From contig NZ_JAINRC010000013.1 of the NCBI RefSeq assembly GCF_020400655.1, positions 124,001 through 188,000 of the forward strand: a DNA stretch of 64,000 nucleotides. Direction: 5' to 3'. Source of the DNA: Streptomyces spinosus. Lineage in GTDB: Bacteria > Actinomycetota > Actinomycetes > Streptomycetales > Streptomycetaceae. The notes beneath the pieces were generated by a model that saw only the letters and a program-made list of their open reading frames with translations, had not been told where the DNA came from and searched no databases. Position 1 is the first letter of the stretch, and every line of letters begins with the position of its first letter. This document shows, one piece after another, positions 43,562-51,096 of the stretch. The position numbers and the translations under genes are program-made.

Positions 43562-43887
43562 CCGCCTCGGTACAGCCGACCCTCGACGGCACGCTTCCCG
43601 CGCCCGGCGAGCTGAGCTACGCGGAGTGGGTCGACCGCGTCCGGCCTGCGTTCGTCGCCGCGGCCCGCAGCGGCCGGCTCTTCACCAGCTATGAGGTCGC
43701 GAAGGACAACGACCTTCCCGAACCGCCAAACCCGAAGGCCGACTGGGGAAACCTCGTCCTCTCCCTGGTCCGCGACCGGCTGATCGAGCACGTCACGTTC
43801 GACCGCAGCAGCCGGCCGACCGGTGAGCGTTCGGCGGTGGGGGTCTGGCGCGGCACCCGCGCCGCGCAGGCAGGACGGGTCGCCTGA
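43558..43887 (+). CDS. Phage protein, possible winged helix
   Basis: 109 residues, ATG 43558. RSGRLFTSYEVAKDNDLPEP and DWGNLVLSLVRDRLIEHV look like a small winged-helix fold seen in actinophage proteins. Function unknown. Confidence 0.55.
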   Translation: MTASVQPTLDGTLPAPGELSYAEWVDRVRPAFVAAARSGRLFTSYEVAKDNDLPEPPNPKADWGNLVLSLVRDRLIEHVTFDRSSRPTGERSAVGVWRGTRAAQAGRVA

Positions 43888-44078
43888 TGGCCGCCCGCTC
43901 CTGGCGCCCCAACGGGCCGGGCAGCTTCCAGGCCCCGGCCGATGTCCGCGCGGTCACCGACCGGACCGGCCGCCGCTGGTCCAAGCACGGCGCCCGCTGG
44001 ACCGCGACCGGCTCCCACTTCATCCGCTGGCGGGCTCTCGTCGCCGACCACGGACCGGTCACCGAAGCAGACGCCTGA
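43887..44078 (+). CDS. Small basic phage protein
   Basis: 63 residues, ATG 43887, one-base overlap with the previous stop. Basic and aromatic (RTGRRWSKHGARWTATGSHF). Last gene before a hairpin terminator. Confidence 0.5.
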   Translation: MAARSWRPNGPGSFQAPADVRAVTDRTGRRWSKHGARWTATGSHFIRWRALVADHGPVTEADA

Positions 44079-44091
44079 CGCACACAGCACA

Positions 44092-44115
44092 GCCCCGCAC
44101 CACACGGTGCGGGGC
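44092..44115. terminator. Bidirectional terminator
   Basis: 10-bp perfect stem (44092-44101 with 44106-44115) with a 4-base loop, between the end of the early operon segment and the convergent antitoxin-like gene. Confidence 0.8.
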
Positions 44116-44140
44116 CCGGAGAGAGGGGAGGGGAACGGTG

Positions 44141-44353
44141 TCAGGACTCGGCCGGCGTGACGAGCACGCGTTGCTCGCCCAGTGCCGCCAGCGCGCGCTC
44201 GTAGAAGTCCATGCCGACCAGGACGGCCACGCGCTTGCCACGGCTGGTCAGCACGGTGGTCTCGTCGAAGTAGCGGGCGCGCTCGATGGCGTCGGCCATC
44301 GAGTTGCGGAACTCCGCGATCTTCTCCTGGTGCTCCTTCTTGGGCGCGGTCAT
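44141..44353 (-). CDS. Phd/YefM-type antitoxin-like protein, no toxin partner seen
   Basis: 70 residues from ATG 44353, opposite to its neighbours. The pattern FRNSMADAIERARYFDET...VLTSRGKRVAVLVGMDFYERA matches the Phd/YefM fold (beta strand, helix, then DNA-binding strand). Normally such a gene is followed by a Doc/RelE-type toxin; here the downstream region holds only the terminator and the convergent operon. It may act alone as a repressor or neutralise a host toxin. Confidence 0.7.
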   Translation of the reverse strand: MTAPKKEHQEKIAEFRNSMADAIERARYFDETTVLTSRGKRVAVLVGMDFYERALAALGEQRVLVTPAES

Positions 44354-44574
44354 GGCGTGAGTGTACCTCACCGTCCTCATGTACATAAGCGCGATGAGCG
44401 CTATGATGGGAACGTAACGACGAACCTCCAGACCAAATGCCGACCCGGAATCGCACGCCCAATTCACCTCCGCATTTGAAATGCCGCCACGACACCGAGG
44501 ACCAAATGGCCGCCACCAAATACCCCTGAGCAGCCACCTGCCTGCCCTGACCAGCACAGATGAGAGAAGGACCG
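44354..44574. promoter_or_regulatory. Divergent control region before the replication gene
   Basis: 221 bp of lower GC between the antitoxin-like gene and the initiator. It includes AGCGC-gatga-GCGCT (about 44389-44403) and paired GTAC sites at about 44363 and 44380 that could be the antitoxin's operator. GAGAAGG at about 44563 is the ribosome site for TTG 44575. Confidence 0.45.
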
Positions 44575-45540
44575 TTGAGCCTCGAAGCCACCGTGTGGGC
44601 GCTGAAGTACGCGCCGCCCATGCCTCCGCAGCTGCTCGGCACCCTGTTCGGCCTCGCCGACCACGCCGACAAGCAGGGCCGCGGTGCCTACCCGTCCGTG
44701 CGCACGCTCGCCGCGTACGCATGCAAGGCGGAACGGTCCGTGCAGCGCGACCTGAAGGAGCTGCTCAAGCTCGAACTCATCCGTCCCGGCGACCCGGCCG
44801 TGGCCGCCCACATCCCGGCGGAGCGCCGGCCCGCGGTCTACGACCTGGCGATGGAGAAGACCGTTCCGGGTGGTCGCGCGGGCGACGATGAGGTGACGCG
44901 GACGTCACGGGTGACGCTGACGTCATCCCGTGCGAGAGGCGGACGTAAGACCGCAGCTCAGAGCAAGGCAGGGGTGACGCCCGCGTCAGGGGGTGACGCC
45001 CACGTCACCGGTGACACCGACGTCACCTCCGGGGTGACGCCCACGTCCGAGTGGGGTGACGCCCACGTCGCGACCGGGGTGACGCCCACGTCACCCAAAC
45101 CGTCCTTTGAACCACCCACTAACCGTCCTCTGAACCAGTGGGGGGCTGAGGACTACCGCAACCACCCACCGCGCGCGGCTGAGGACCAGGGCCCCACCCC
45201 GATCGAGGTCGACGGCTTCCAACTCACCGACTCCATGCGCCGCTGGGCCCACGCCACCTACCCCGGGCTGGACGTCGACCACTCCACAGCCCAGTTCGTC
45301 TCCCACTACCGCTCCACCGGCGCCCGCCGCAAGAGCTGGCCCGACGCCTGGCAGAAGTGGATCCGCGACGACGCCAAGCGCGCAGCCGAACGCCGGCCCA
45401 CCCTTCCCGGCGGAAACGTCATCGCCCTTCCCGGCCAGCCCCCGCTCCGCCGCTCCACCACCGACGAGCGCGTCGCCCAAGGCCTCGCCCTCGCCGAACA
45501 CTTCCGCCGCCTCGAAGAACAACAAGGAGACACCGCATGA
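44575..45540 (+). CDS. Lambda-O-like replication initiator with internal iterons
   Basis: 321 residues from TTG 44575; an in-frame ATG 44560 lies upstream but the AGAAGG ribosome site falls between them. Residues 1-90 form a helix-turn-helix domain (LLGTLFGLADHADKQGRGAY, SVRTLAAYACKAERSVQRDL). Residues about 100-175 are a low-complexity linker encoded by eight 16-bp DNA repeats. The C-terminal domain (about 200-265) includes AQFVSHYRSTGARRKSWPDA and WQKWIRDD, like the helicase-loader-contacting domain of phage O/DnaT-type initiators. The next genes include a helicase-loader candidate, so this is probably the origin-binding protein of the element. Confidence 0.8.
   Translation: MSLEATVWALKYAPPMPPQLLGTLFGLADHADKQGRGAYPSVRTLAAYACKAERSVQRDLKELLKLELIRPGDPAVAAHIPAERRPAVYDLAMEKTVPGGRAGDDEVTRTSRVTLTSSRARGGRKTAAQSKAGVTPASGGDAHVTGDTDVTSGVTPTSEWGDAHVATGVTPTSPKPSFEPPTNRPLNQWGAEDYRNHPPRAAEDQGPTPIEVDGFQLTDSMRRWAHATYPGLDVDHSTAQFVSHYRSTGARRKSWPDAWQKWIRDDAKRAAERRPTLPGGNVIALPGQPPLRRSTTDERVAQGLALAEHFRRLEEQQGDTA
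44892..45093. repeat. Eight palindromic 16-bp iterons (putative origin)
   Basis: Consensus GGTGACGCCCACGTCA, itself an inverted repeat TGACG-N4-CGTCA. Copies start at 44892, 44910, 44973, 44992, 45010, 45033, 45055 and 45078; most are 18-23 bp apart. They are read in two reading frames (VTxTS in some copies, GDAHV/GDTDV in others), so the DNA and not the protein is conserved. A duplicated 17-mer of lower GC follows at 45098-45114 and 45121-45137. Confidence 0.85.
45098..45137. repeat. Direct 17-bp repeats next to the iterons
   Basis: AACCGTCCTTTGAACCA (45098) and AACCGTCCTCTGAACCA (45121), 16 of 17 identical, 23 bp apart and again read in different frames. GC is clearly lower than average, compatible with a DNA-unwinding region. 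Confidence 0.7.
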
Positions 45541-45863
45541 CCACCGCCCCCGTCGAAGCCCGCTGTGACGGCTGCAAGCAGACCCGGCCGCTGTTCCTCT
45601 ACGAGCCCGACTGCGGGCTGCACCTGGGCGCCGGGGCCTTCACCTGCCCCTGGTGCTCCATCGAGAAGCAGCCCCTGCTGTGCACGCCGTGCTGGTCGGC
45701 CCGCAAGGAGCGCGAGGAGAACGACCCCCGGCTTCTGGAGGAGCAGGCCGTCATGGAGAAGATCTGCGCCACCAACGCCCGCATCGCCGCCCGGCAGGAA
45801 GCCGACAAGGCCGCCTGCGACGGGATCGCCGCCGCGACCGAGCGAGCGGAGAGCGACCGATGA
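45537..45863 (+). CDS. Zinc-ribbon phage protein
   Basis: 108 residues, ATG 45537. CDGCKQTRPLF, CPWC and CTPC clusters suggest two zinc sites; helical C-terminus. Its N-terminal motif recurs in the protein at 47520, indicating paralogy. Confidence 0.6.
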   Translation: MTTAPVEARCDGCKQTRPLFLYEPDCGLHLGAGAFTCPWCSIEKQPLLCTPCWSARKEREENDPRLLEEQAVMEKICATNARIAARQEADKAACDGIAAATERAESDR

Positions 45864-46408
45864 CGCCCGCGGAAACGGCCGCGCTCCTGTCCTTCGCTGC
45901 CGCGTTCGACCGCCGCACTATCGGCGAAGCCGACGTCCTCGCCTGGCAAACCGTGCTGGCCGACATCGGCTTCGAGCCCGCGAAGGCCGCCGTCACCGCG
46001 CACTACGCGGTAGAGACCCGGTGGATCATGCCCGCCGACATCCGCCAGCACGTCATCAAGCAGCGCGCCGACACCGCCGCCGACATCCAAGGCCCCGGCC
46101 TCCCACCCGAAATCCCCGACGCCGACCCCGACGACGTCCCCGCCTACCTCGCCGCCGTCCGACAGCAGCGCCACCGCGCCGCCGAAGGACTCAAGCCCAG
46201 ACCGGTGAAGGAGCTGCTGGCCGGCGTCGGCCGCGACATCCCGAAGGAAGTCACCGCCGTCCGCCGCCCCGGCCCCCTCGGCGTCACCTGCCCCACCTGC
46301 CACGCGGGTGTCGGCCGCCCCTGCCGCACCGGCAACGGCCGCGAACGCGCACCACACGAGAACCGCGAAACCGCCGCCCTCCAGCACCGCACCGAGGAGA
46401 CCGCATGA
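45860..46408 (+). CDS. Helicase-loader-like (G39P-type) protein with zinc module
   Basis: 182 residues, ATG 45860. Residues 3-68 (AALLSFAAAFDRRTIGEADV, LAWQTVLADIGFEPAKAAV, MPADIRQHV) match the pattern of the G39P/helicase-loader-inhibitor family. The C-terminus has a zinc module, C144-x2-C147, C155, H166. Being two genes after the O-like initiator, it probably loads the replicative helicase. No helicase gene is seen, so the host DnaB would be used. Confidence 0.6.
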   Translation: MTPAETAALLSFAAAFDRRTIGEADVLAWQTVLADIGFEPAKAAVTAHYAVETRWIMPADIRQHVIKQRADTAADIQGPGLPPEIPDADPDDVPAYLAAVRQQRHRAAEGLKPRPVKELLAGVGRDIPKEVTAVRRPGPLGVTCPTCHAGVGRPCRTGNGRERAPHENRETAALQHRTEETA

Positions 46409-46794
46409 ACGCCCGCAAGCGACTGACACTCATGATCCGCAGAGACCGCGGCAGCATGACGGTCTGGTCGCAGCCCGAAGTAACCGATGCCCTGGACGCC
46501 TACCGCACCGAAGTCCTCCGAGCCGCCGCCGACCGACTGCGCGCCATCCCCATCCAGTGCACCGCCCTCACCGGCCCCGTCTGGTACGGCACCGGATGGC
46601 GCGAGGCGATCACCCAGCTCGAAGAAATCGCCGACTACCAGAAGCCCGACGACCAGGAGTACCCCGGCGAACTGGAAATGCTGCGCGGCCTCCTCCTCAA
46701 CCTGCGCCCGGCCGTCCGGCAGGGCGACATCGACCGGGTCCAGCAGCTCATCGCCAGCCACGACGCCCGCGCCGCCGAGGAGGCCGCCCGATGA
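46405..46794 (+). CDS. Phage protein of unknown function
   Basis: 129 residues, ATG 46405. Helical (EVTDALDAYRTEVLRAAADR, LEMLRGLLLNLRPAVRQGDI). Coupled to both neighbours by ATGA overlaps. Confidence 0.55.
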   Translation: MNARKRLTLMIRRDRGSMTVWSQPEVTDALDAYRTEVLRAAADRLRAIPIQCTALTGPVWYGTGWREAITQLEEIADYQKPDDQEYPGELEMLRGLLLNLRPAVRQGDIDRVQQLIASHDARAAEEAAR

Positions 46795-46949
46795 ACGCCA
46801 ACCCGTCCGGCTGCCGCTGGTGCGGTATCGAACAGCGCGAGCACGCCCGCAGATGGAAGCCGCCCGTCGGCTGGCACACGTGGGAGCAGCCCACCCAAGC
46901 CCAGATCAAGCAGCGCATGCAGGACCGCCGCGCGAGGAGGACCCGATGA
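46791..46949 (+). CDS. Small CxxC protein
   Basis: 52 residues, ATG 46791. CRWCGIEQREHARRW near the start is a short zinc motif widespread in small Streptomyces phage proteins; tail very basic. Confidence 0.6.
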   Translation: MNANPSGCRWCGIEQREHARRWKPPVGWHTWEQPTQAQIKQRMQDRRARRTR

Positions 46950-47218
46950 CCATCGCTACCCACACCTGCGTCACCGTCGCCTGCGACGTCTGCGGATACG
47001 CCTACGACGAGGACGAGTACACCGCCCACTTCAGCGACCTGACCGAGGCCCGCAAGGCGCTTGCTGGCACCGGCTGGACCATCACCGCCGACCGCAAGGT
47101 CTACTGCGCCACGCAGGACACAGAGCACCAGACCGCCCTCGACGCCCTCATGCCGCCCGAGCCCACCGTCCAGATCCCCGGCCAGCTCGACCTCGACGGG
47201 ACGGAGGCCACCCGATGA
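46946..47218 (+). CDS. Zinc-ribbon phage protein
   Basis: 90 residues, ATG 46946. CVTVACDVCGYAYDEDEYTA carries a CxxC knuckle; a second Cys region YCATQDTEH may complete the site. Acidic. Unknown role. Confidence 0.55.
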   Translation: MTIATHTCVTVACDVCGYAYDEDEYTAHFSDLTEARKALAGTGWTITADRKVYCATQDTEHQTALDALMPPEPTVQIPGQLDLDGTEATR

Positions 47219-47523
47219 CCCGCAAGCCCGGCGCCCCCATGCCCCAGACCCTCCGCGCCCTCATCCACAGCACCGCCACACACCCCGCACGAGCGGTCCT
47301 GTGCCCCCACTGCCGCGCCCTCCCCGGCAAACCCTGCACCCTCCGCACCACCGGCCGACTCCTCCCCGAACCCCACCCCAAGCGCGTCTCCGCCTGGGCC
47401 CAGCAGACCGCCGTCTGCCCCGAATGCCAGACCGCACCCGGCACCCCCTGCCACAAGAACGGCATCCCCCTCCGCTACGTCCACGACCGCCGCACCACCG
47501 AAGCACGGGAGACCGCAGCATGA
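47215..47523 (+). CDS. Protein with two tandem zinc modules
   Basis: 102 residues, ATG 47215. Module 1: C30, C33, C41, H54. Module 2: C68, C71, C79, H90. Both match the C-terminal module of the helicase-loader-like protein (C-x2-C-x7-C...H), so this is a domain duplication within the operon. Nucleic-acid binding is likely. Confidence 0.65.
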   Translation: MTRKPGAPMPQTLRALIHSTATHPARAVLCPHCRALPGKPCTLRTTGRLLPEPHPKRVSAWAQQTAVCPECQTAPGTPCHKNGIPLRYVHDRRTTEARETAA

Positions 47524-47792
47524 ACGCCACGCCCACCCCCGTCGAAGGCCAGTGCGAGCGCTGCAAGCAGCCCCGCCCCCTCTTCACCTACGTCACCGAA
47601 CACGACTGCATCGACGTCGCCGGACTCATGCGACTCCCCGAAGCCCTGGAGTGGATCGAGCAGATCGAAGACACCGACGACCGCTGGTGCTCCCGCCGCC
47701 TCCACCACAAGCCCCAGGCCAAGCTCTGCATCCGCTGCCACGACAAGGAGCGCGAGGACGAGGAGCAGTACATCAAGGAGCACCAGCTGTGA
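47520..47792 (+). CDS. Zinc-ribbon phage protein, paralogue of 45537
   Basis: 90 residues, ATG 47520. CERCKQPRPLF repeats the start of the 45537 protein; LCIRCHDKERED closes a second knuckle. Strongly acidic C-terminus. Confidence 0.6.
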   Translation: MNATPTPVEGQCERCKQPRPLFTYVTEHDCIDVAGLMRLPEALEWIEQIEDTDDRWCSRRLHHKPQAKLCIRCHDKEREDEEQYIKEHQL

Positions 47793-48157
47793 GCCCGATC
47801 CGGCCGGAGAACCGCGACCGGTACCCGAGCGACTGGAAGGCGATCAGCCTCCGCATCCGCACCGTCCGCGCCGCGGGCCGCTGCGAATGCACCGGCGAAT
47901 GCGGACGCGGCACCCACACCGGCCGCTGCCCCAACCGCAACGGGCAGCCCGCCTACGGCACCGGCAGCCGCGTCGTCCTCACCGTCGCCCACCTCAACCA
48001 CACGCCCGAGGACTGCCGCGACGAAAACCTCCGCGCCATGTGCCAGGGCTGCCACCTCCACTACGACCGCGACCACCACCGCGAAACCGCAGCAGCCACC
48101 CGCCGCGCCGCCATCCAAGCCACCGGACAACTCGCCATCGAGGAGGCCCAGCCGTGA
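47789..48157 (+). CDS. HNH endonuclease-like protein
   Basis: 122 residues, GTG 47789. A Cys-rich insert (CECTGECGRGTHTGRCPNR) is followed by the HNH core LTVAHLNHTPEDCRDENLRAM and CQGCHLHYDRDHH. The His/Asn residues needed for cutting are present. It could be a homing-type or packaging-linked nuclease; no intron is seen. Confidence 0.75.
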   Translation: MSPIRPENRDRYPSDWKAISLRIRTVRAAGRCECTGECGRGTHTGRCPNRNGQPAYGTGSRVVLTVAHLNHTPEDCRDENLRAMCQGCHLHYDRDHHRETAAATRRAAIQATGQLAIEEAQP

Positions 48158-48420
48158 AGATCCGCGCCGACATCGCCCAACTCATACGCGCCGGCCACAC
48201 CAACGCCAGCATCGCCCGCCGACTCCACTGCGCCCCCTCCACCGTCGCCCGCGCCCGCCAAGCACTCCGCATGCCACCCGCCGACGCCCTCCACCGGCTC
48301 TACAACGAAGCCATCCCCACCGGCCGCGTCAAAACCCCCACCGGCCCCCTGCCCCTCAGCCCCGCCCAACAGGCCGCCAACCGCGAACGCCTCATGAACG
48401 CACTCCGCAACGCCGCCTGA
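48154..48420 (+). CDS. Small helix-turn-helix protein
   Basis: 88 residues, GTG 48154. IAQLIRAGHTNASIARRLHC and APSTVARARQALRM make a clear resolvase/homeodomain-like HTH. Probably DNA binding. Confidence 0.7.
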   Translation: MKIRADIAQLIRAGHTNASIARRLHCAPSTVARARQALRMPPADALHRLYNEAIPTGRVKTPTGPLPLSPAQQAANRERLMNALRNAA

Positions 48421-48456
48421 CCTGCCCCCACCACCCACCACACCACGGAGACACCG

Positions 48457-48804
48457 ATGAGCTACCCGACCCTCTTCACCACCCCCGGCGTGAAGGCCTT
48501 CGCCGAGGAGATCGACGCCGAGCGCCAGCGACAGCTCACCAAGTGGGGCGAGCAGTCCTACCCGAACGGCACCGGCCGCCCCGGCGACACCGAGACCGCC
48601 GACCGGCTCCGCGCGGTCTGCAAGGCCAACAGCCGGGACGAGGACAACTGGCGGGACATCCTCGCCGAGGAGATCGCCGAAGCGTTCGCCGAGACCGACC
48701 CGGCCGCCCTGCGCACGGAGCTGATCCAGTGCGCCGCAGTCATCCAGGCCTGGCTGTGGGACCTCGACCACCAGCCCGCCGTCCTGCCGTCGTCCGGCGC
48801 CTGA
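48457..48804 (+). CDS. MazG-like NTP-pyrophosphohydrolase-type protein
   Basis: 115 residues, ATG 48457 with GGAGA upstream. EIDAERQRQLTKWGEQ and DILAEEIAEAFAETDP (EExxE metal-binding helix) followed by a hydrophobic helix match small phage MazG-like proteins, which hydrolyse NTPs or alarmones. Confidence 0.72.
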   Translation: MSYPTLFTTPGVKAFAEEIDAERQRQLTKWGEQSYPNGTGRPGDTETADRLRAVCKANSRDEDNWRDILAEEIAEAFAETDPAALRTELIQCAAVIQAWLWDLDHQPAVLPSSGA

Positions 48805-48846
48805 CCAGCACACCAACACACCGACACACCTGAGGAGACCCGCACC

Positions 48847-49071
48847 GTGACCCAGATGCAGCGCCTGACCCCCGAGAGGCTCGGCGACATTCTCGAAAAC
48901 GAGCCGAAGGCCGTCGCCCTCTTCGACGACGACATGCGCGTCATCGGCGTCGAGCTGCCCCTGCCCGACGGCATGACCTACGCCGACGGGAGCAGCACGA
49001 AGTCCGCAATGTACGGCGACCGGGTCGGCCAGGACCGGCACGGCTACTGGCTCGTCGTCCCCTCCGCGTGA
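48847..49071 (+). CDS. Small phage protein
   Basis: 74 residues, GTG 48847. Beta-rich (AVALFDDDMRVIGVELPLPD). No family recognised. Confidence 0.5.
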   Translation: MTQMQRLTPERLGDILENEPKAVALFDDDMRVIGVELPLPDGMTYADGSSTKSAMYGDRVGQDRHGYWLVVPSA

Positions 49072-49108
49072 GCCGGCCCCGCACGACGACGGCCCCGAGA
49101 GGAGCACC

Positions 49109-49297
49109 GTGAGCGCCGACGCCTACCTGATCATCATCTGCGAGCACCCCGACTGCGAGTTCCCCGAAGGGCACTGGTCGGTCCGGTTCGAGCCCCACAC
49201 CCACACCGAGTTGCGGCGCCTGCTGAAGGAGCACCGCGGCTGGACCCGGAAGCGGCGTGACGGCCGGCTCGTCGACCTCTGCCCCGAGCACGCATGA
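49109..49297 (+). CDS. Small zinc-binding phage protein
   Basis: 62 residues, GTG 49109 with GAGAGGAG upstream. CEHPDCEFPEGHW and a terminal CPEH pattern suggest one zinc ion. Unknown role. Confidence 0.55.
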   Translation: MSADAYLIIICEHPDCEFPEGHWSVRFEPHTHTELRRLLKEHRGWTRKRRDGRLVDLCPEHA

Positions 49298-49374
49298 CCC
49301 GCACGACGACGGCGCCCGCTGGAGCTAGCAGCGGGCGCCGCCTGTCCCGACCTTCTCACACCCCTGGAGCCCCG

Positions 49375-50013
49375 ATGAACCAGCCCGACCTGAAGGCCGC
49401 CGACGTGCTCGTCGCCGAGGCCCGCCGCGCCGTGCACGAGTCCCTGACCCTGTTCTCCGCGTGGGAGGCGGATCGGGTGCGCTCGCTGATCGCCGACCTG
49501 GAGACCGCCGTCGAGGCCCGGACCGCGATGCGCTTCACCGAGCCTGTGCCGCAGCCCGTGGTCACCGTGCACGCCGCCCCCGACTTGAGCCCGGCTGCCT
49601 CGGAGGCGCTGGAGGCCCTGGTGGACGTCGCCCGTAGCCAGATCGTCTGCGAGTTCGAGCACCCGCATCCGGAGCACCCGTGCGGCCAGCGGATCACGGA
49701 GCCCGCGGCGCAGTCACCCGCCGACCCGACCGCGGTGCGCGCCGAGACGCTGCGGGAAGCCATCGACATGGCCGAGACGCTGGCCGCGAACATGCTTGAC
49801 GTGAACGCCGACCGAGGTAACGGCGCCTACGACGTCGTCGACCTGCTGCGTCGGCTGGCTGGCGAGCAGCACACGAACAGCGAGGCGCCGTGCACGCTCG
49901 CGGCCGCGCACGAGCCGCACGAGTGGCTGCCGTTCCCCGGCTCCGGACTCGTCCACAAGGGCGTCGTCCGCTGCTCCGGTCGCGGCCGCGACACCGCCCC
50001 GCCGTCCGCCTGA
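49375..50013 (+). CDS. Phage protein of unknown function
   Basis: 212 residues, ATG 49375. Helical with an acidic core (LSPAASEALEALVDVARSQI), a CEFEHPHPEHPC metal-like cluster in the middle and a Cys-containing C-terminus. No family recognised. Confidence 0.55.
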   Translation: MNQPDLKAADVLVAEARRAVHESLTLFSAWEADRVRSLIADLETAVEARTAMRFTEPVPQPVVTVHAAPDLSPAASEALEALVDVARSQIVCEFEHPHPEHPCGQRITEPAAQSPADPTAVRAETLREAIDMAETLAANMLDVNADRGNGAYDVVDLLRRLAGEQHTNSEAPCTLAAAHEPHEWLPFPGSGLVHKGVVRCSGRGRDTAPPSA

Positions 50014-50172
50014 CCGTCAGCCTGCCGGGGGTCGTGCCCGTCCACGACCCCACGGCGGGCCGCTACGGGGCCTCACACGGCCTCACAGCACACGCGGGCA
50101 GTCCCGGAGGGTCCAACCCCTCACAGAGCCCCACAGACCCCGCCACGCCAATCCAGCACCGAGGAGAACCCC

Positions 50173-50421
50173 ATGACCCACACCCGAACCCACGTCTACG
50201 TCACCTTCGCCAACCCCTACCTCGTCTGCGACCTCTGCCACCAGCCCGCGCCCCGCTGGCACAACAACACCGCGTGCGGCTGCGACGAGGAGTGCTGGCT
50301 CGACCCCTGCGACCACAACGCCGAAGCCGTCAGCGTCTGCCCGTCCTGGTCCCCGGTCGACGGCTGCCAGTGCCGCCAGCACCTCGGCCGCGTCAACCAC
50401 ACACCCGCCACCCAGCCGTAG
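50173..50421 (+). CDS. Cys-rich small protein
   Basis: 82 residues, ATG 50173 with GGAGAA upstream. Nine cysteines (VCDLCHQP, CGCDEECWLDPCDH, CPSW, CQC) suggest two metal sites. The 159-bp gap before it contains CCTCACA repeats but no gene. Confidence 0.55.
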   Translation: MTHTRTHVYVTFANPYLVCDLCHQPAPRWHNNTACGCDEECWLDPCDHNAEAVSVCPSWSPVDGCQCRQHLGRVNHTPATQP

Positions 50422-50452
50422 CCCGCACCCCGCCCACCACCAGGAGCAGCAC

Positions 50453-50713
50453 ATGATCCAGCCCGGCCAGATCTACCGCAGCCTCGATCCGCGCGACGAG
50501 CTGTACGGCGAGGGCCCCCGCCGCATCAAGGTCGTTGGCAAGCCGATGACGATCCCCGGCGTCTGGGGCTTCGGCAAGGTCCAGATCGCCACGCTCCGGG
50601 AGGACGGCACCGAAACCCGCCGCCGCCGCATCAGCATCGACCAACTCCACGACAGCCCCACCACCCGCGACGGGCAGCCCCGCCGCACCGGATACGCCCT
50701 GGAGCAGCCGTGA
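50453..50713 (+). CDS. Small beta-rich phage protein
   Basis: 86 residues, ATG 50453 with AGGAG upstream. GQIYRSLDPRDE and RIKVVGKP suggest a small beta-barrel of a family common on Streptomyces mobile elements; no function known. Confidence 0.55.
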   Translation: MIQPGQIYRSLDPRDELYGEGPRRIKVVGKPMTIPGVWGFGKVQIATLREDGTETRRRRISIDQLHDSPTTRDGQPRRTGYALEQP

Positions 50714-51096
50714 CCGACCGCCGGACCGCGTCCACGATCACCGACACCGAACTCGACCAGCTCTACGCGGAGCTCGCCGCGCTCCGTGCCGTGGCCCGCG
50801 GCTACTGCCCCCACTGCGGACGCGGTGATGCGGCGCCCACCGTTGAGGACTGGGAGCAGCAGAAGCAGCGCGCCGACCACCTCACCACCGAGATCACCGC
50901 CCTCCGCGACGACCTCTACGGCGTCACCGGCGCCCGCTGGATCGCCGACATGCTCGACACCATCCTCAACCAGCCCGCCCCGGCAGCGACCGAAGCGACC
51001 GACAACTACGAGCAGACCACCGGTCACGAGATCACCTGTGCCGCAGGCTTCGCCGATGTCTGCACCTGCGACCCGAAGGAGCAGCCCGGTGCCTGA
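50710..51096 (+). CDS. Coiled-coil/zinc phage protein
   Basis: 128 residues, GTG 50710. Coiled-coil start (TELDQLYAELAALRAVA), CPHCGRGDA knuckle, then a second coiled coil and a C-terminal CTCDP. Overlaps the next gene by 8 bp. Confidence 0.55.
   Translation: MTDRRTASTITDTELDQLYAELAALRAVARGYCPHCGRGDAAPTVEDWEQQKQRADHLTTEITALRDDLYGVTGARWIADMLDTILNQPAPAATEATDNYEQTTGHEITCAAGFADVCTCDPKEQPGA

Noticed and set aside
44892..45093. Reading the repeats as a CRISPR array or a protein repeat domain
   Set aside because: Spacers are only 2-7 bp and the repeats use different frames, so neither fits; DNA iterons fit better.
50014..50172. CCTCACA-rich gap as a small RNA or CRISPR
   Set aside because: Only short, irregular matches and no stable fold or array spacing.
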